From Pyrenochaeta sp. MPI-SDFR-AT-0127 (taxonomy: Eukaryota > Ascomycota > Dothideomycetes > Pleosporales > Cucurbitariaceae): a stretch of DNA of 64,000 nucleotides. The stretch is from contig JAGTJM010000059.1 of the NCBI GenBank assembly GCA_020747015.1, positions 124,001-188,000 of the forward strand, given 5' to 3'. The notes below the pieces were generated by a model. It saw only the letters and a list, made by a program, of their open reading frames with translations, did no database searches and was not told the origin of the DNA. The position numbers were made by a program, and so were the translations under genes. Below are positions 33,762 to 45,158 of the stretch, piece by piece. Within the stretch, counting starts at the first letter, position 1. Each line of letters opens with the position of its first letter.

Positions 33762-34361
33762 ATGAGCGTCGCCACCGACGGGCTGAATGATGTATACGAG
33801 GCCCTTGAGACGTATAATTGGGATGACGATGCCGAGTTTCAGTCGGGCCTGAGCGCTATTCTGGGCAGTAACAGTTCTCCGGAACAAGCTGCCGAGTTGG
33901 CGCTGCGGGCAAGATGCTTTTACTATGCGAGGTGAGTACTGAAATATACTATTGGAGGTTACTTTTTTATTTATAATACTTGTTTCAGGAAGTACACTAT
34001 CAATGTCGATTTCGATGCGTATAAAGCATACCGCAGTGCCCGTAACCGACCGCCGCCTAGTCCACCTACCAGTACCGACGTGTTGAGCCCACTAGAAGGG
34101 CTCCCAGCTCCCGATACTGCAGGCGGCATTTTACCGGCGCCTGAAAATCCAAATGAACCTCCAGCGCCATATCCTACCTCATTCGCACACATTGTCGAGC
34201 TGATAACGAGCGGAAAGCCGGTCCCCGGTATCAAGGAAATTCCGCCTACTGTCTTGGAGGGACAAGGCACTCAGGCTGCAAAAGCGAGACGGAAGAAGCC
34301 ATGGGAAAAAGATGAGCCGGCAGCAGCTACTTCAGAGGCGGGGCAGACATCAGTGTCATAG
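33762..34361 (+). CDS. KPWE-domain peroxisomal protein (Pex39-like)
   Basis: Exons 33762-33931 and 33989-34361 with a 57-bp intron (GTGAGT...TTTCAG) encode 180 aa. The N-terminal 70 residues are helical and acidic (GLNDVYEALETYNWDDD). A Pro-rich linker follows. The C-terminal conserved block runs from 121 (SFAHIVELITSGKPVPGIKE) to the basic KPWE motif at 160-163 (ARRKKPWEKDE). This combination defines a small conserved domain found in fungal and animal proteins. The recently named peroxin Pex39 (yeast Yjr012c, human C6ORF226) uses its KPWE motif in Pex7-dependent PTS2 protein import. The orthology is my inference from motif and domain order. A PEX14-like KPWE protein of other function is the alternative. 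Confidence 0.75.
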
Positions 34362-34673
34362 CATGAATATTTCCTTGTGGCAATCGATGTGTTTCGACGA
34401 AGCTGTTGGATTAAAGTAAAACGTCTGCACGGCGTACGCATGCCAGGTTATGCTAATACCCATAAGTCTCTTGAGACAAGCTTGCATAATGGCTATGTAA
34501 TTGGCTCTACAGGAGAGCTCATGATACCATAAAGCATAAACATTGTTATGCACACTATCTATCCAGTATATAAACAACATCCAACAGATACCAGAACATA
34601 GGGGTATATAACATTTCCAACCTCCGAACAATGCGCCAAAATGTTCATGTACAAATCCTTCTCTTTATACATA
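34362..34673. other. Intergenic region between convergent genes
   Basis: 312 bp of AT-rich 3' flank shared by the KPWE-protein gene and ABP2. Nothing else is seen. Confidence 0.5.
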
Positions 34674-37527
34674 CTATAACACAGCTTCTAGGATCTTATC
34701 CTTCAAGCTCTTCACCTCCTCTTGACTCTCCCACAGCTTTCGTTGGGCTTCGAGAAATTTCGATTTCCACGCTGCAGGCGTATGCTGGTTCGGGTCCTGT
34801 CGCTCCAGCTCCTGTATGCCTGCACCCGTCCTTGTAACACCAATTTCCCCAGTGATTTCGGTAGAGGCGTCGAGCCCTTTTGCTGTCCACTCTCCCGTGA
34901 GGCCACCAAAAGATACTGCGAAAAAGACATCAAATGTCTCTTTGATACTGTCGCCATCATGCATATTGTCTGCATCGTCGTCGTCCTCTTCAATGGGGCT
35001 CTCGTAGCCATCACCCCCAACACGAAATCGTATGCATTCCACTTTCTTAACGCCTCCATTAGGCCCGCCACTGCCCGCACCAACAGCTCCCGTAAGACCT
35101 AGGCAACTGCTAATGGCGATGCTGAGGGCTTGATCACTCATCATCTTCGCCGGCGATGCCAGACCAGATGTGGGACTGGCGTAAAGCGGCTGCAATATTG
35201 ATGATGCTAAGGTCTTTGCTTCGTTGCCTCGAAGGCGTTTCGGTCGGCCAGTAAGCGGGGCGCGAATGAGCTCTGCTGCCAATGCACGATTGAGGGTTTC
35301 GAGAGATATGGAAGGTAGCGTCGGCGTCGAAGTCGCAGGCTGAGTCAGTGACCGCGGCGGCGGAGGAGGTCGATGTTGTGCTGGTGTCTCTGACGGAGTC
35401 AACGCTCCATGATATGTTTGGTGAGTTGGGCCGCTTTGCTGCTTATACTCGTGTGCAGAAGAATTTCGCTCCGTGGTAGCGCTCATCGCTGAGGGGGCAA
35501 GACCAGTTCCCGGAGATTCATTTTCCTCTCCATTGACCAGCACGGTCGGTGTGACCAGTCGTACAGGGTTACCGACATTCTGCGGGACTTGAAGGCTGAG
35601 TCGTTGCTTTTGAGGGCCTCCAGACAGCGAACCCTCCACTCTAGATGGCGAAACAGCAGACGCTGGCGTCGGTGGGAAACGAAATACGTGATCAGAACCT
35701 GGAGGATCAGAATGGGCACGCTCCACTATGGGAGTCAGGTTACCCAGGTTCCTGTCAATTGGTGGGCCCTCCTTCGTTTTTGGATTTGCTGGAAACGTGA
35801 CGAACGGTCCATCTCGTATAGATCGGTTACTGGGAGGTCGGCCACGTAGTTTTCCGGTAGATGAGCCGTTGTTGCTCGACCATGCCGACGAAACAGCGGG
35901 TCCGTGGCGCCTCCGCGCACGAGGTCTCGCGCTAGATGGAGTGACAGCAGATTGGGGCTCATCAAAGAATGGATATGCAGACTGCGGCGTCACCGCAGAG
36001 AGCGGATGAGGGGTTTGAGGGTTGTCCTGTGTGTTGAGTCGCCATCTGATCTGCTGACCGGACATTGGAGAAGCTGAGTATGGTGTCAAACTCTTTTGAC
36101 TCATGCGACCTGGCGCAGACGCTGCCGTCAAGGCAGATGATGGAGTCATGGCTGATGATACCCCAGTCCATGGATCCTGAGGGGTCAAGAAACCTCCCAT
36201 GTGATCTGGGTGGGCACTGGTAGGGTATGCTGACTGCGGTTGGAGTGCATTGCCAAAGGGTATTGACGTGTCCACTTGGGGTCGTTTGCGCGCAGGCGTA
36301 CCGTCTTCAAAGTCCATCTCATCGTCACCTTCCTCGGCTTTGCGCCGTCCACGTTTCGGCTTGAGACTGGGGTCGAGTGCTCGTATAGCGAGATCTTCCT
36401 CTAGGGGAACTCCATCACGCCCCTCGTGTGGGAAAGGATTATGCAGTGGTGGTATTTGCAAGTAGTATTGATGTTGCTTGCCAAGCAGATATTCGAAGAA
36501 GGCATCAATATGCATTGCGCGCATCCATCGCTGAGAACTGTTAGCAAATCACTACCCCGAAAACTGCCGTACGACGAAGTAATATTGATCAAGCGACTCT
36601 GATAAGGTCGGGATGATCATGGAACGTGTTTCCGATCGCGATACGCGTTCCGCAGCTGAGTGGACTACGCCACAGGGTCCGAATGACATGCATGAAAACA
36701 TCGCTCCAAAAGGAAATATTCTCGAAGGCAAGAAAACACAAAGAGATGAATATATTGGAAGAGCAAGACTTGGTGTCTGGCGAGAGCTGAGGCTCCAAAG
36801 AGGCTGGGAACAATCTCACCTTCAATCTAACAGAGTACTGCTGCACTTTCTGAGTGCTTTGTCCCTTGTCTGTGTCAGGCGACTTCACGCCGAGATCCAA
36901 CGCCAGCTGTGTCCATGTCTTGATCTCTTTCGCGTCGAACTTCTTTATCAACTCAAACAGCGACCAAGTACTGAAGGAATTGCCATCGCTCTTTGGTGGA
37001 GTGCGGAACAGCTTCACCAACTCGGTTGTGTCGATGGACACTGGGAAGTTGGGATTGCAGTATAGGATGAAGCTGGCATATGTATCGTCAATGGTCTCGT
37101 CAGACACATCGCGTGATGGAGGGGAGCGGTCGTCGGGCGCATAACTGGATGCTACCTGCTTCGGCTGGCTGGTAGGAGAGATGGCAGAGAAGCGCGGCGA
37201 TGCATGCGACGAGGTTGGGGGAGTCTGCGAGCTGCGAGCCATGTCGCCATAGAAGCTGTGGGAGAGGTGTCCGGCATCGCTGGGCTGAAGTAGGTGGTTT
37301 GAGGTAGACTGGTGGTGAGGGACTGACGACATGGGCACTTGTCCATTCCGGTTGGCACCTGTGCTCTGGTCCAGTCCCGGATCAATTGGTGGTACACCAG
37401 GCACGCTTGGGTGCCGAAAGGGCGAGTACCCTGGGCTGCCGCCGTTCCCCGCGTGCTCGTAGTGGGCGTTGGCTGTGAGGTGTAGATTGTGCTCCGACTC
37501 TCCCTCGTCGCCAAAGTCGACTTGCAT
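34674..37527 (-). CDS. ARS-binding protein 2 (Abp2) family protein
   Basis: Exons are 37527-36820 and 36530-34674 with a 289-bp intron (GTGAGA...GTTCTCAG), phase 0, giving 854 aa. The Abp2 domain lies at about 145-275 and spans the splice junction: DTYASFILYCNPNFPVSIDT, ELVKLFRTPPKSDG, FELIKKFDAKEIKTWTQLAL, STQKVQQYSVRLK, then RWMRAMHIDAFFEYLLGK after the intron. Fission-yeast Abp2 binds replication-origin (ARS) DNA and acts in chromatin; fungal homologues are nuclear. A basic patch KPKRGRRK follows at about 290. The rest is Pro/Ser-rich and disordered, with a conserved helical segment around residues 620-760. It ends with a predicted coiled coil (WKSKFLEAQRKLWESQEEV). The family is clear; the exact role is inferred. 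Confidence 0.88.
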
Positions 37528-39432
37528 GATTCTGTGAAATTGAAGGCCCTGTGCTGTTCTCTGGGCCGGTCAGCATGCCATGGACGCTCGGGGTCTAAGT
37601 CGCGACTGCGCTAAGTCCAATAACAGGCCATGGATATTGCCAGTAGAGGGTGCGCGACAGGCTGTCCTACAACAAGAGCGGTCGCGGGCGATGCTTTGCC
37701 GTCCCAAAGGTAGTTATGCAGCGGCTGCTGTTGCGTGCGAGTCCACGAGTCCAGCGCGAACCGCCCAAACGATAGGATGCGATGCGGCCAGCGCTTTCGC
37801 TGTATTGCCGTCTCCACGAGCGGGGACTGAGGCGTTCGAAACAGCAGCGTAACGGCGCCGCTATGAGGTCGCGTCGTCGAGGAACGAGTGGTGATAATTT
37901 GCGGCCGTTTGGGAAAGCTATGGCGAGTGGTTCCTGCTGCTTCGGGGACATTTTGCGCACTTATGGCAGCTGAGCAGGAACTGGTCCATCGTCGCATCTA
38001 TTTTTGGAATCGTCCGACGCACCTCACCTCCCATGTCGCTGCACCATCATCACCTCTCCGCAACCCCTGTCCCTTCCTTTACTGGTTGCCTATTCCTGGT
38101 CTGTAGGGCACTTACGACATACCAATCACATCCTCCAGGGCCATTCAACATCCATTATGTTTGAGTCTAGTGCGACGCGGCATGCGGCAGCAGCCTGATA
38201 CCTAGCAATATATAGTGCTTCAGCCGTCCACGTGTACCCTACGGCTATCAGGTCAGTCGAGCTGGTGCTACTTGACTCTAGTATGTCTTCTCGTGCCTGA
38301 GCCTGGTCCTCCAGTGACGAATGGCGTCCTCTACCAGGAAGAAAACGCCATCACTCTGACTTATCATAGTCTCAATAATGCATTGAGCCACTTTTAGTAT
38401 TTTGATACCAGAAACTTAATATGGTAGCCCCGCATCCTTAACCACGCACGTACATTGCAAGCAGTACTGATATGCTATGGAGTCACGCAAGCACCAATCG
38501 AAAAGACATCTGGTTCGCCAATGATAGTTAGCTGTATATCATGGCGTCCCTGCTGCGTAGTTTACCTTTACTCGGATCTGGAAACAGAGTCAGAATATTT
38601 CCAGAGGATTCTCAGGCAAGAGATCTATACAATATAGTTCACACGGAGACTGAATTTCTGTCATCCCAGACAGACCGACTAGAATACTTCGTTAAGAGGT
38701 CCCCATGAAGTTAACCCTCTTCTTGGTAGCCTTGGTAAGGTTCAAGATATTAGGCCCAGGCCAATCCAATCAACCTTGGGTTCATTGCAGTGGAGGCCCT
38801 TCTTCAACCGAACTGCACGTTCAGCGTATTCAAAGGACTAGAAGGGAATAGATTTTGTTGATATGTATTCTTAACTTTCGTAGACAAAGTATACACAAGG
38901 AGATTTATTCCATGAGTTGAGAGAACCCAGCATACTGAGGGATATTATATTCACCGAGTGGCCTCCATATTGACCAATATCTTTTGCTTCTTTTCCATCT
39001 TTCTTTCCTCGAGACCGTACCATTTTGCTGGGTCTGACGGCATGACCATGTGTGGTTGCACTCTACTTGTGCAGTATAAACATATAGCAGACCTACAATT
39101 AAATACATATAGAGAATTTGGAAGAATATGTGTTCCTTTTACAAGGACTGAGTTTGGAAAGCGCAAAACTGATCCATCTATAAAGTGACACATGGTACTA
39201 CGCGAAATTGTGTATTCAAAATGGGACATGGGTATCTACTTCGAAAGCCGTCGCACATGTGTACTGACTACGCTGGGTATTGTAAGATGAGAATTGGCTT
39301 AAAGACCTCCTTTCATATCGAAAAGGCACCAGAATTAGACACCCGTCCCTGCATGCTGCCCCATACTCCATCCACTACTCCGTATAACAATCAACTATGC
39401 TCAATATAGTCTTGCTGCTATATCACCAGGTG
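37528..39432. other. Gene-poor interval, ABP2 promoter and AT-rich DNA
   Basis: About 1.9 kb with no supported gene. The first 500 bp is GC-rich and probably the ABP2 promoter. From about 38200 the sequence becomes AT-richer with many stops in all frames, as in decayed or non-coding DNA. I looked for transposon protein relics and found none that I can defend. Confidence 0.5.
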
Positions 39433-41217
39433 CTACCAATCCTTCTGCACAGAAGCTGCGAGCGAGACAGAGGACAAGGAGTCAATCGTCTGAGATAATG
39501 GCGCCGAAGACGCTTCAACCGTTGCGCCATTTGCGGGCGCCTCAGTCTCTGTGCCATTTGCAACATCTATGTTTCTCGCGCCAGTCGATTTATCTCGCCC
39601 GCCATTCTTCGCTTTCTGTTTCTTCTTCTTTTTGTTGTTCGTAGAGACCTTTGTCTCTAATTCGCCGCCGCCAGCAGCCTCGTCTGGCCACTGATAATTC
39701 CATCTGCCATCGTCCTTGAATGGCTCTTTGCGTATGAATTTGGATACGTCCGCCTGCTGCCTTAGAGTCTCCAAATAGCCGGCAACTTCTCGCAAGGCGT
39801 CGCCTTGCATCTGCTCCGGGGTAGCCGAGAACTCTGGAATCTCGAGAAGATTGTGTGGCTGAGCACTCGCCTTAAGGGCAGAATCATCGATGAGAACGGT
39901 ATTGTGCTGACCGAAACGCTTGCCGGCCGCGTACTCTGGGTGGTGCTGCTGAATAACGTCCCTGCTCCAAATCAACTTAAGGTTCTTGTACACCTGGACG
40001 TTCAGACCATAGTTGGTTGGCGACAAGCCGAAAGAGTCACGAGCCCAACGAGCTACAAGCTGGGATTGAAGATCTTTGTCTAACGACTGCATAACGAGTG
40101 ATTTGACATTGTCGGGCTTGGCGCTGGACCAGACCATGACTGAAAAGTTCTGAAATAAGTAGCGCAGAAATGGCTTCAGAAACGGGCGCTCAATCATGGT
40201 CTTTGCATTCTTGTTGGGTCGATAGAGGACTGTACCGTTGAGATCGAGGATGACTAGAAGATGGCTTGGAGGATGGATGACGGATGGCTCCTCAGCAGCC
40301 TGGCTAAGATACTCTGGGGTAGGCTGCGGCGCAGGGAGCATGATCTTCTCGTCGCCATGTCGCCCCTTCTTTTGTGAAGTCATCTGAGCTTTCGACCCTT
40401 TGGAAGTACTGTGCAATTTGTTAACCCGAGAACTCACAGTATCGCCAAGGGCAACACGATGAAGGGAGCCATACTCTTTCTGCTTGACTTGGCCGTCGGC
40501 AGCAGCCCCAGACTTGTTATTTCTAACTGGAGGAGTAGAAGCTCTGCTGTGAACATCAGTCTGACGGCTCTTCGATTTGATATGTTGGAAAAGAGCATCG
40601 AAAGCATACTGTATGTCCTCATTTTTTCCGCTGTAAGAAAAGGCAGCCTGTGATTGCATCGCGGCATTGTAATATGCTTGGTTGGAGTAGTTTCGTTGGG
40701 CTTGCTGCCTAAAGGCTGGAGGCGCGCCGTAGTAAGGCTGCTGATGTCCATACGGCTGCTGGTGTCCATATGGCTGCTGGCCGTAAGGCTGGAAGCCTGG
40801 TTGTTGTCCAGGATGACCGTGCTGTTGCACCCAGTGGTAGTGGGCTTGCGCTTGTGCTTGTGCTTGAGCCGCGAAGTCGTTGTACGCTTGTTGATGGTTG
40901 TTGTAGAATGGCGGCGGCGCATAATTTGTGTTCCATGGCGCATTCGGGGGCCCTGGGGGAAACGGAGGCGGTGGTGGAAGCTGATTCTCGAACGCGTAAT
41001 GGTTCGGCTCGCGACGAGAGTTCTGGTGACCGCCAGGCCTGAACGGCAGCGCGCCTGGGTTCATGTCTTGGTTCATATCGGCGGCTGGGGCGTCTTGGAG
41101 AGTGTTTGCAGGCGACGTGCTGTCCCGACGACCGTCGGTAGGCTTTTGAGTGTCAGTGGAAGAAGTTGCAACTGGAGTGTCGTGGGGAATGTACCGAGCT
41201 GACGCGATTGCGGCCAT
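39433..41217 (-). CDS. FCP1/NIF-type HAD-like protein with altered catalytic motif
   Basis: An intronless 594-aa frame. The C-terminal half holds an FCP1-homology (NLI-interacting factor) HAD fold. Motif I is LVILDLNGTVLYR (D325, N327), motif II is VMVWSSAKP (S364/S365), a lysine region is VYKNLKLIW and motif IV is TVLIDDSALKA (D444, D445). Active FCP1-like phosphatases have DxDGT. The second aspartate, the general acid/base, is Asn here, so this may be a binding protein rather than an enzyme. The N-terminal 220 residues are Q/P/H/Y-rich and prion-like, with tandem GHQQPY units at about 145-163. A Lys-rich tract (NNKKKKKQKAKN) near 540 may be a nuclear signal. A nuclear role is inferred. Confidence 0.8.
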   Translation of the reverse strand: MAAIASARYIPHDTPVATSSTDTQKPTDGRRDSTSPANTLQDAPAADMNQDMNPGALPFRPGGHQNSRREPNHYAFENQLPPPPPFPPGPPNAPWNTNYAPPPFYNNHQQAYNDFAAQAQAQAQAHYHWVQQHGHPGQQPGFQPYGQQPYGHQQPYGHQQPYYGAPPAFRQQAQRNYSNQAYYNAAMQSQAAFSYSGKNEDIQYAFDALFQHIKSKSRQTDVHSRASTPPVRNNKSGAAADGQVKQKEYGSLHRVALGDTVSSRVNKLHSTSKGSKAQMTSQKKGRHGDEKIMLPAPQPTPEYLSQAAEEPSVIHPPSHLLVILDLNGTVLYRPNKNAKTMIERPFLKPFLRYLFQNFSVMVWSSAKPDNVKSLVMQSLDKDLQSQLVARWARDSFGLSPTNYGLNVQVYKNLKLIWSRDVIQQHHPEYAAGKRFGQHNTVLIDDSALKASAQPHNLLEIPEFSATPEQMQGDALREVAGYLETLRQQADVSKFIRKEPFKDDGRWNYQWPDEAAGGGELETKVSTNNKKKKKQKAKNGGRDKSTGARNIDVANGTETEAPANGATVEASSAPLSQTIDSLSSVSLAASVQKDW

Positions 41218-41580
41218 GGAGCAAGTGGGGCAGCGGTATCAGTCCGGCGATACAAGACGTTTTCTGAGGGAGTAAAAAAACGGTGAAGTGAAGGCGTGAA
41301 GCTGGCAGCATACACTTGTGCTTTGCAATACTGAAGGCCTTTTCATGTTGGCGCAGTTGCCTTGCATTTATCAGCCACACCGGCGGAATGTAGCGCCGGA
41401 ACCAATTGTGGGGGGGCCAGAAAAGTTGCAGAACATAGCCCAGCCAGCAACGCCCTTGCAAAGAGCGAATACTGAATACTGATTCTCACGCAGCCACATA
41501 TTTTAGTTGTCGCTTACTAGGGCCAGTGAGCGGGAGAAGCAACGCATTCGTGCTACCGTTTTTGTTGTCGCTCAATCACA
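41218..41580. promoter_or_regulatory. Bidirectional promoter, FCP1-like / RRP36
   Basis: 363 bp between divergent ATGs. No coding unit inside. Co-regulation with ribosome biogenesis would be plausible but no element was recognised. Confidence 0.45.
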
Positions 41581-42747
41581 ATGCCACTTTCCGCAAAGCT
41601 TGATCGCAAGCTGAGAGCGGCAGAAGAAAGCTCAGATGGGGAAGACTACTATGAAGTCACAGATCGATCGAGTTCTGCGTCTCTGATAGAGACTGGTGAA
41701 GGCGGAGACGTTATTAGCTCTGAAGGGGAGGATGACGGCTCGCAGGACAACGAGATGGTGAGACCCGTATCATCCATGCAAGGTGAAGGCTCAGCACTGC
41801 TAACACGCCAAAGTCAGAAGCATCTGATGACCACCAAGTACAAGCGCAAATGAGCAAGGTCTCCTTCGGAGCTCTAGCTAAGGCGCAAGACGCCCTCTTA
41901 AAAGACCAGTCAGCAAACCGAAAGCGCAAGCGTGGCGACGACACTTCGAGATCGCAAGAGGACAAGTTGGAGGCACTGAGGGAGAGACTGCGGCAGATCA
42001 AGGCTGAGAAGCTCGCAAATGGAACGCAGTCGAGCAAAAAGTCCAAGGGTACTGCAAAGCGCAAGGTCATTCAAGATGAAGACAGCGAAGAAGACGAGGG
42101 CGAGGATGGCAACGACGACTCCGACACAGATGGAGCTCCACATGCGCGGTCAAGCAAGCACGCACCTGCTGTTCAATCAAGCAAACGAATGGTATCGCGT
42201 AAGCGGAAGATTGTAGAAGTCAAGAAACCAGTATTTCGAGATCCACGTTTCGAAAATATATCTGGATCACGGCCTGACGATAATACAATCGACAAGCGCT
42301 ACTCTTTCCTCAAAGATTATCGAGCATCGGAGATTGCAGACCTTCGGACGGCCATCAAAAAGTCAAAGAGTGAGGACGAGAAACTGAGACTGAGGAAGCA
42401 GCTGCTCTCGATGGAATCTCAGGAACACACTCGAAAGAGGAAGGAGGAGCAACAGGATGTTGTAAGAGAGCACAAGAAGAGGGAAAAGGAGCTAGTCAAG
42501 GAAGGAAAGCAGCCCTTCTACTTGAAGAAATGTAAGTATCGCCAAACTTCCTGTGCCCAAGAGCTTTTCCGGCACTTCCGACACTACCTGCTGATTTTGT
42601 CTTCCAGCCGAGCAAAAGAAGATTGCGTTGGTCGACCGCTTCCAGAATATGAAGTCGAAGCAACGCGACAAAGTCATCGAACGCCGTCGCAAGAAGACGA
42701 CTGCCAAGGAACGAAGGAACATGCCCGACGAACGACGAACTGTGTAG
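41581..42747 (+). CDS. RRP36: rRNA biogenesis protein Rrp36
   Basis: Rrp36 is a nucleolar component of the 90S pre-ribosome, required for early cleavages of pre-rRNA leading to 18S. Three exons: 41581-41757, 41814-42531 and 42608-42747. Introns are 56 bp (GTGAGA...CTAACACGCCAAAG) and 76 bp (GTAAGT...TTCCAG). The product is 344 aa. The acidic N-terminus is followed by KVSFGALAKAQDAL, a basic and acidic middle, and the conserved core: PVFRDPRFENISG, DKRYSFLKDYRASEIADLR and AIKKSKSEDEKLRLRKQL. The C-terminus reads GKQPFYLKKSEQKKIAL, then KVIERRRKKTTAKERRNMP. Without the last intron the frame would end in unrelated sequence at 42896. Confidence 0.93.
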
Positions 42748-43381
42748 TTGCAGCTATAAGTCTCTATTGTTGTGAAGGAACGATTCAGCGCATATACCCA
42801 CCCGAAGAGCCACAATGCTCAAATAAAGATAGCAGCTCACGCCGAAGCCTTGACGTGGCGTGGTACCCTGATCTTGCCTCCACTGCTCCCCCGTGATGAC
42901 CGTTGAAGATTCGCCTTTGGCCCCCACAGCCTAGTCGATTATTCCCACCACCCCTCTTGCGTCAAGCCAACCCACCCGAAATGACAGAAAGCGCCCAAAT
43001 CGCATTTCATCTGCAGAATCGCATGCACATTGGCCGTCTGATCTCCAACAACCTTGATCGCGGGCGAACTAAGCGGGGGTACGCGACGGGAACAGGGGTG
43101 TCCTCCAAGGAAACGTGCCGCTGGACACATCCACCTTCGTACATGTCTACGTCATTTCTGAGCAGCTCTATCCCAGCCTCCTGCTTCATTCAAAAGAGGG
43201 CACTGCCACACTGAACCCTTTGCATCTTGCACACTTTCTCGTTTTCCGACTTTTTATTCAACGTAGGAGCATCTTGGTTGATCGCCGTTACCGTTGCAAG
43301 TCAGACACGTGGGCGTTCACGCCGCCTAAGCCTAATTTACAATAGTCGCAACGGCCGACCATCGTCGCCACAACCAACATC
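42748..43381. other. Intergenic region
   Basis: 3' flank of RRP36 and promoter of the BTB gene. Short open frames here lack coding character. Confidence 0.5.
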
Positions 43382-44413
43382 ATGTCGACTGTCGCGCAAG
43401 ACAAGCCGCTCAATGAGTACGTCCTGTTTAAGTCTTTTGTCCGACCTTGGATCACGGTCGCGAGCTGAAACCAGCATATTCAAACTTACCACTGAATTTG
43501 CCACTGACGTTACTTGGACAGGCTTCTCTCTCGCTCCATGGTAGACATCTACGTCGGCCCTGAGAACACACATTGGATTCTTCACGAAAAGCTCTTGTGC
43601 CACCACTCGCCCTTCTTCCGCAAAATCTTCTACTCAAAAACCTCGTCTCACTCCAAGACACAGTCATTTGGTCTGCCAGAAGAGGAGGATGTACCATTCA
43701 AGACATTTGTGGGATGGCTGTACAGCTCATCACTGCCGGTTCCCCGCGAAGAGTCTGACCTGGGCGTCTGCTTCGACTTGTATCTGATGGCAGAGAAGTT
43801 TGAAATCCCATCTCTGATCGCAGACATCCTACAGGTTGTGCGTGAGTGGTACAAGTACAGCGATACATACCCCGGCCTCCGCCGTGTACAGTACATCTAC
43901 GCCAATACCGAGGAGGGCAGTCCGATGCGACACATGCTCGTGCACTCTGTTGCACGCCTCATGGTGCTCGAAAAGGGTATCCCGGCACACTGGGACAAGG
44001 CACTGCGGAAGAATGGCCAACTTGCAGTCGACATCATCAAGGCTATCCAAGACTGGAGACTGGAAGACGACGTCGTCCCAGATGCGCGCGAGGACCCCGA
44101 ACTGGGCGAGGAGCTCATCGACGTGGAACAGGAGACGGAGAAGCTCGATCAAGAAGCCGAGCAAGAGATTGAGGCTGGAGAGGAGGCAGACGGCGAGAGC
44201 GAAGCTGCCGACGCCGACGATTCTGAAGACACCGTTGTCGACTCACCCATCACCGAATCGAAGCGTCCCGATTCTCTCAACAAGGCAAAGGAGGGCAAGA
44301 CAGCAGACAGTGAGAAGAAGGCTAATGGCATCGTAAAGGACTTTAAGCAATTCAGTCTGAAAGAGGTGCCAAACGGCTTGACAAGCGGCGACTACGGTAC
44401 TCTTCGCGCATAG
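43382..44413 (+). CDS. BTB/POZ domain protein
   Basis: Exons 43382-43416 and 43522-44413, with a 105-bp intron (GTACGT...TTGGACAG), encode 308 aa. The join gives LNELLSRSMVDIYVG. The BTB fold occupies about residues 18-125: VDIYVGPENTHWILHEKLLC, HHSPFFRKIFYS, EEDVPFKTFVGWLYSSSLP and VCFDLYLMAEKFEIPSLIAD. A helical BACK-like part follows (about 125-200). The last 100 residues are strongly acidic and low-complexity (EELIDVEQETEKLDQEAEQE), ending in a short conserved-looking segment. Fungal BTB-only proteins of this kind are common and mostly uncharacterised. Some act as Cul3 substrate adaptors; that role is only a possibility here. Confidence 0.88.
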
Positions 44414-45122
44414 ACGGCCTCCCGCTATTCTTCTCACGCCGGACGAATTTCCGCCTCGATGACATTCTTGCACGAATGAAGATTTTCTCTCACAATTGGT
44501 CAATAATTTGCATACAAAAACGTTCGCACGGTGTGGGGCAATATCTATCTTGTGGGGAGGCGTTCTGGCATGGACTTTGCATACATAAAAACGGATGATG
44601 TCCATTCTCTCCCTTGCGTTTGATGATTTTTGAGGGTTTATTAATTAATAGTTTTAAACATTTGTATACCTATCTACTTTTATCCTTTGTATTTGGTTCA
44701 ATATACAAATCAAGCCATTCAAACACTCGAGGAAATATTCTGTTAGCTGTATCATGCGTCCTACTCAGTAGTGGAGTAAGTGAGAGTATGTGAATTCAGA
44801 ATGCACATGAAACACGCCATCTGCTCGCACATCACTCACCCACCCCAATCAGACTGGCCGAACACATGCTCGCATACCCCATGGCCAGTGCTCCACATTA
44901 CACAACCTCCTGCTAGCCACACGACATTGCTGCGTTCCGAAAATGGGGGCTTGCGGCGCCCTAGTTTCGGGTTAGTGTGTCCCCATGCATATGATGGGTG
45001 TTGATTGGTTCGGAACACTGTAGGCGTGTAATAGGAATTTGAATGTTGTACAGGTTTAGGAAGGAGTGGCGTTATGTAGAGATTTATGATGTACACTTGC
45101 TAGAGGGAGGGGAGGAGTTTTC

Positions 45123-45125
<3 letters not shown>

Positions 45126-45156
<31 letters not shown>
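45126..45156 (+). repeat. (TG)n microsatellite
   Basis: About 15 uninterrupted TG units in intergenic DNA. Confidence 0.95.

Positions 45157-45158
<2 letters not shown>

Noticed and set aside
38200..39430. Possible Ty1/copia relic in the AT-rich stretch
   Set aside because: I looked for RNase H or integrase phrases in all frames and found only weak resemblance with stops throughout.
41850..42896. 348-codon unspliced version of RRP36
   Set aside because: It lacks the N-terminal exon and reads through the last intron into sequence without family similarity; the spliced model restores the conserved C-terminus.
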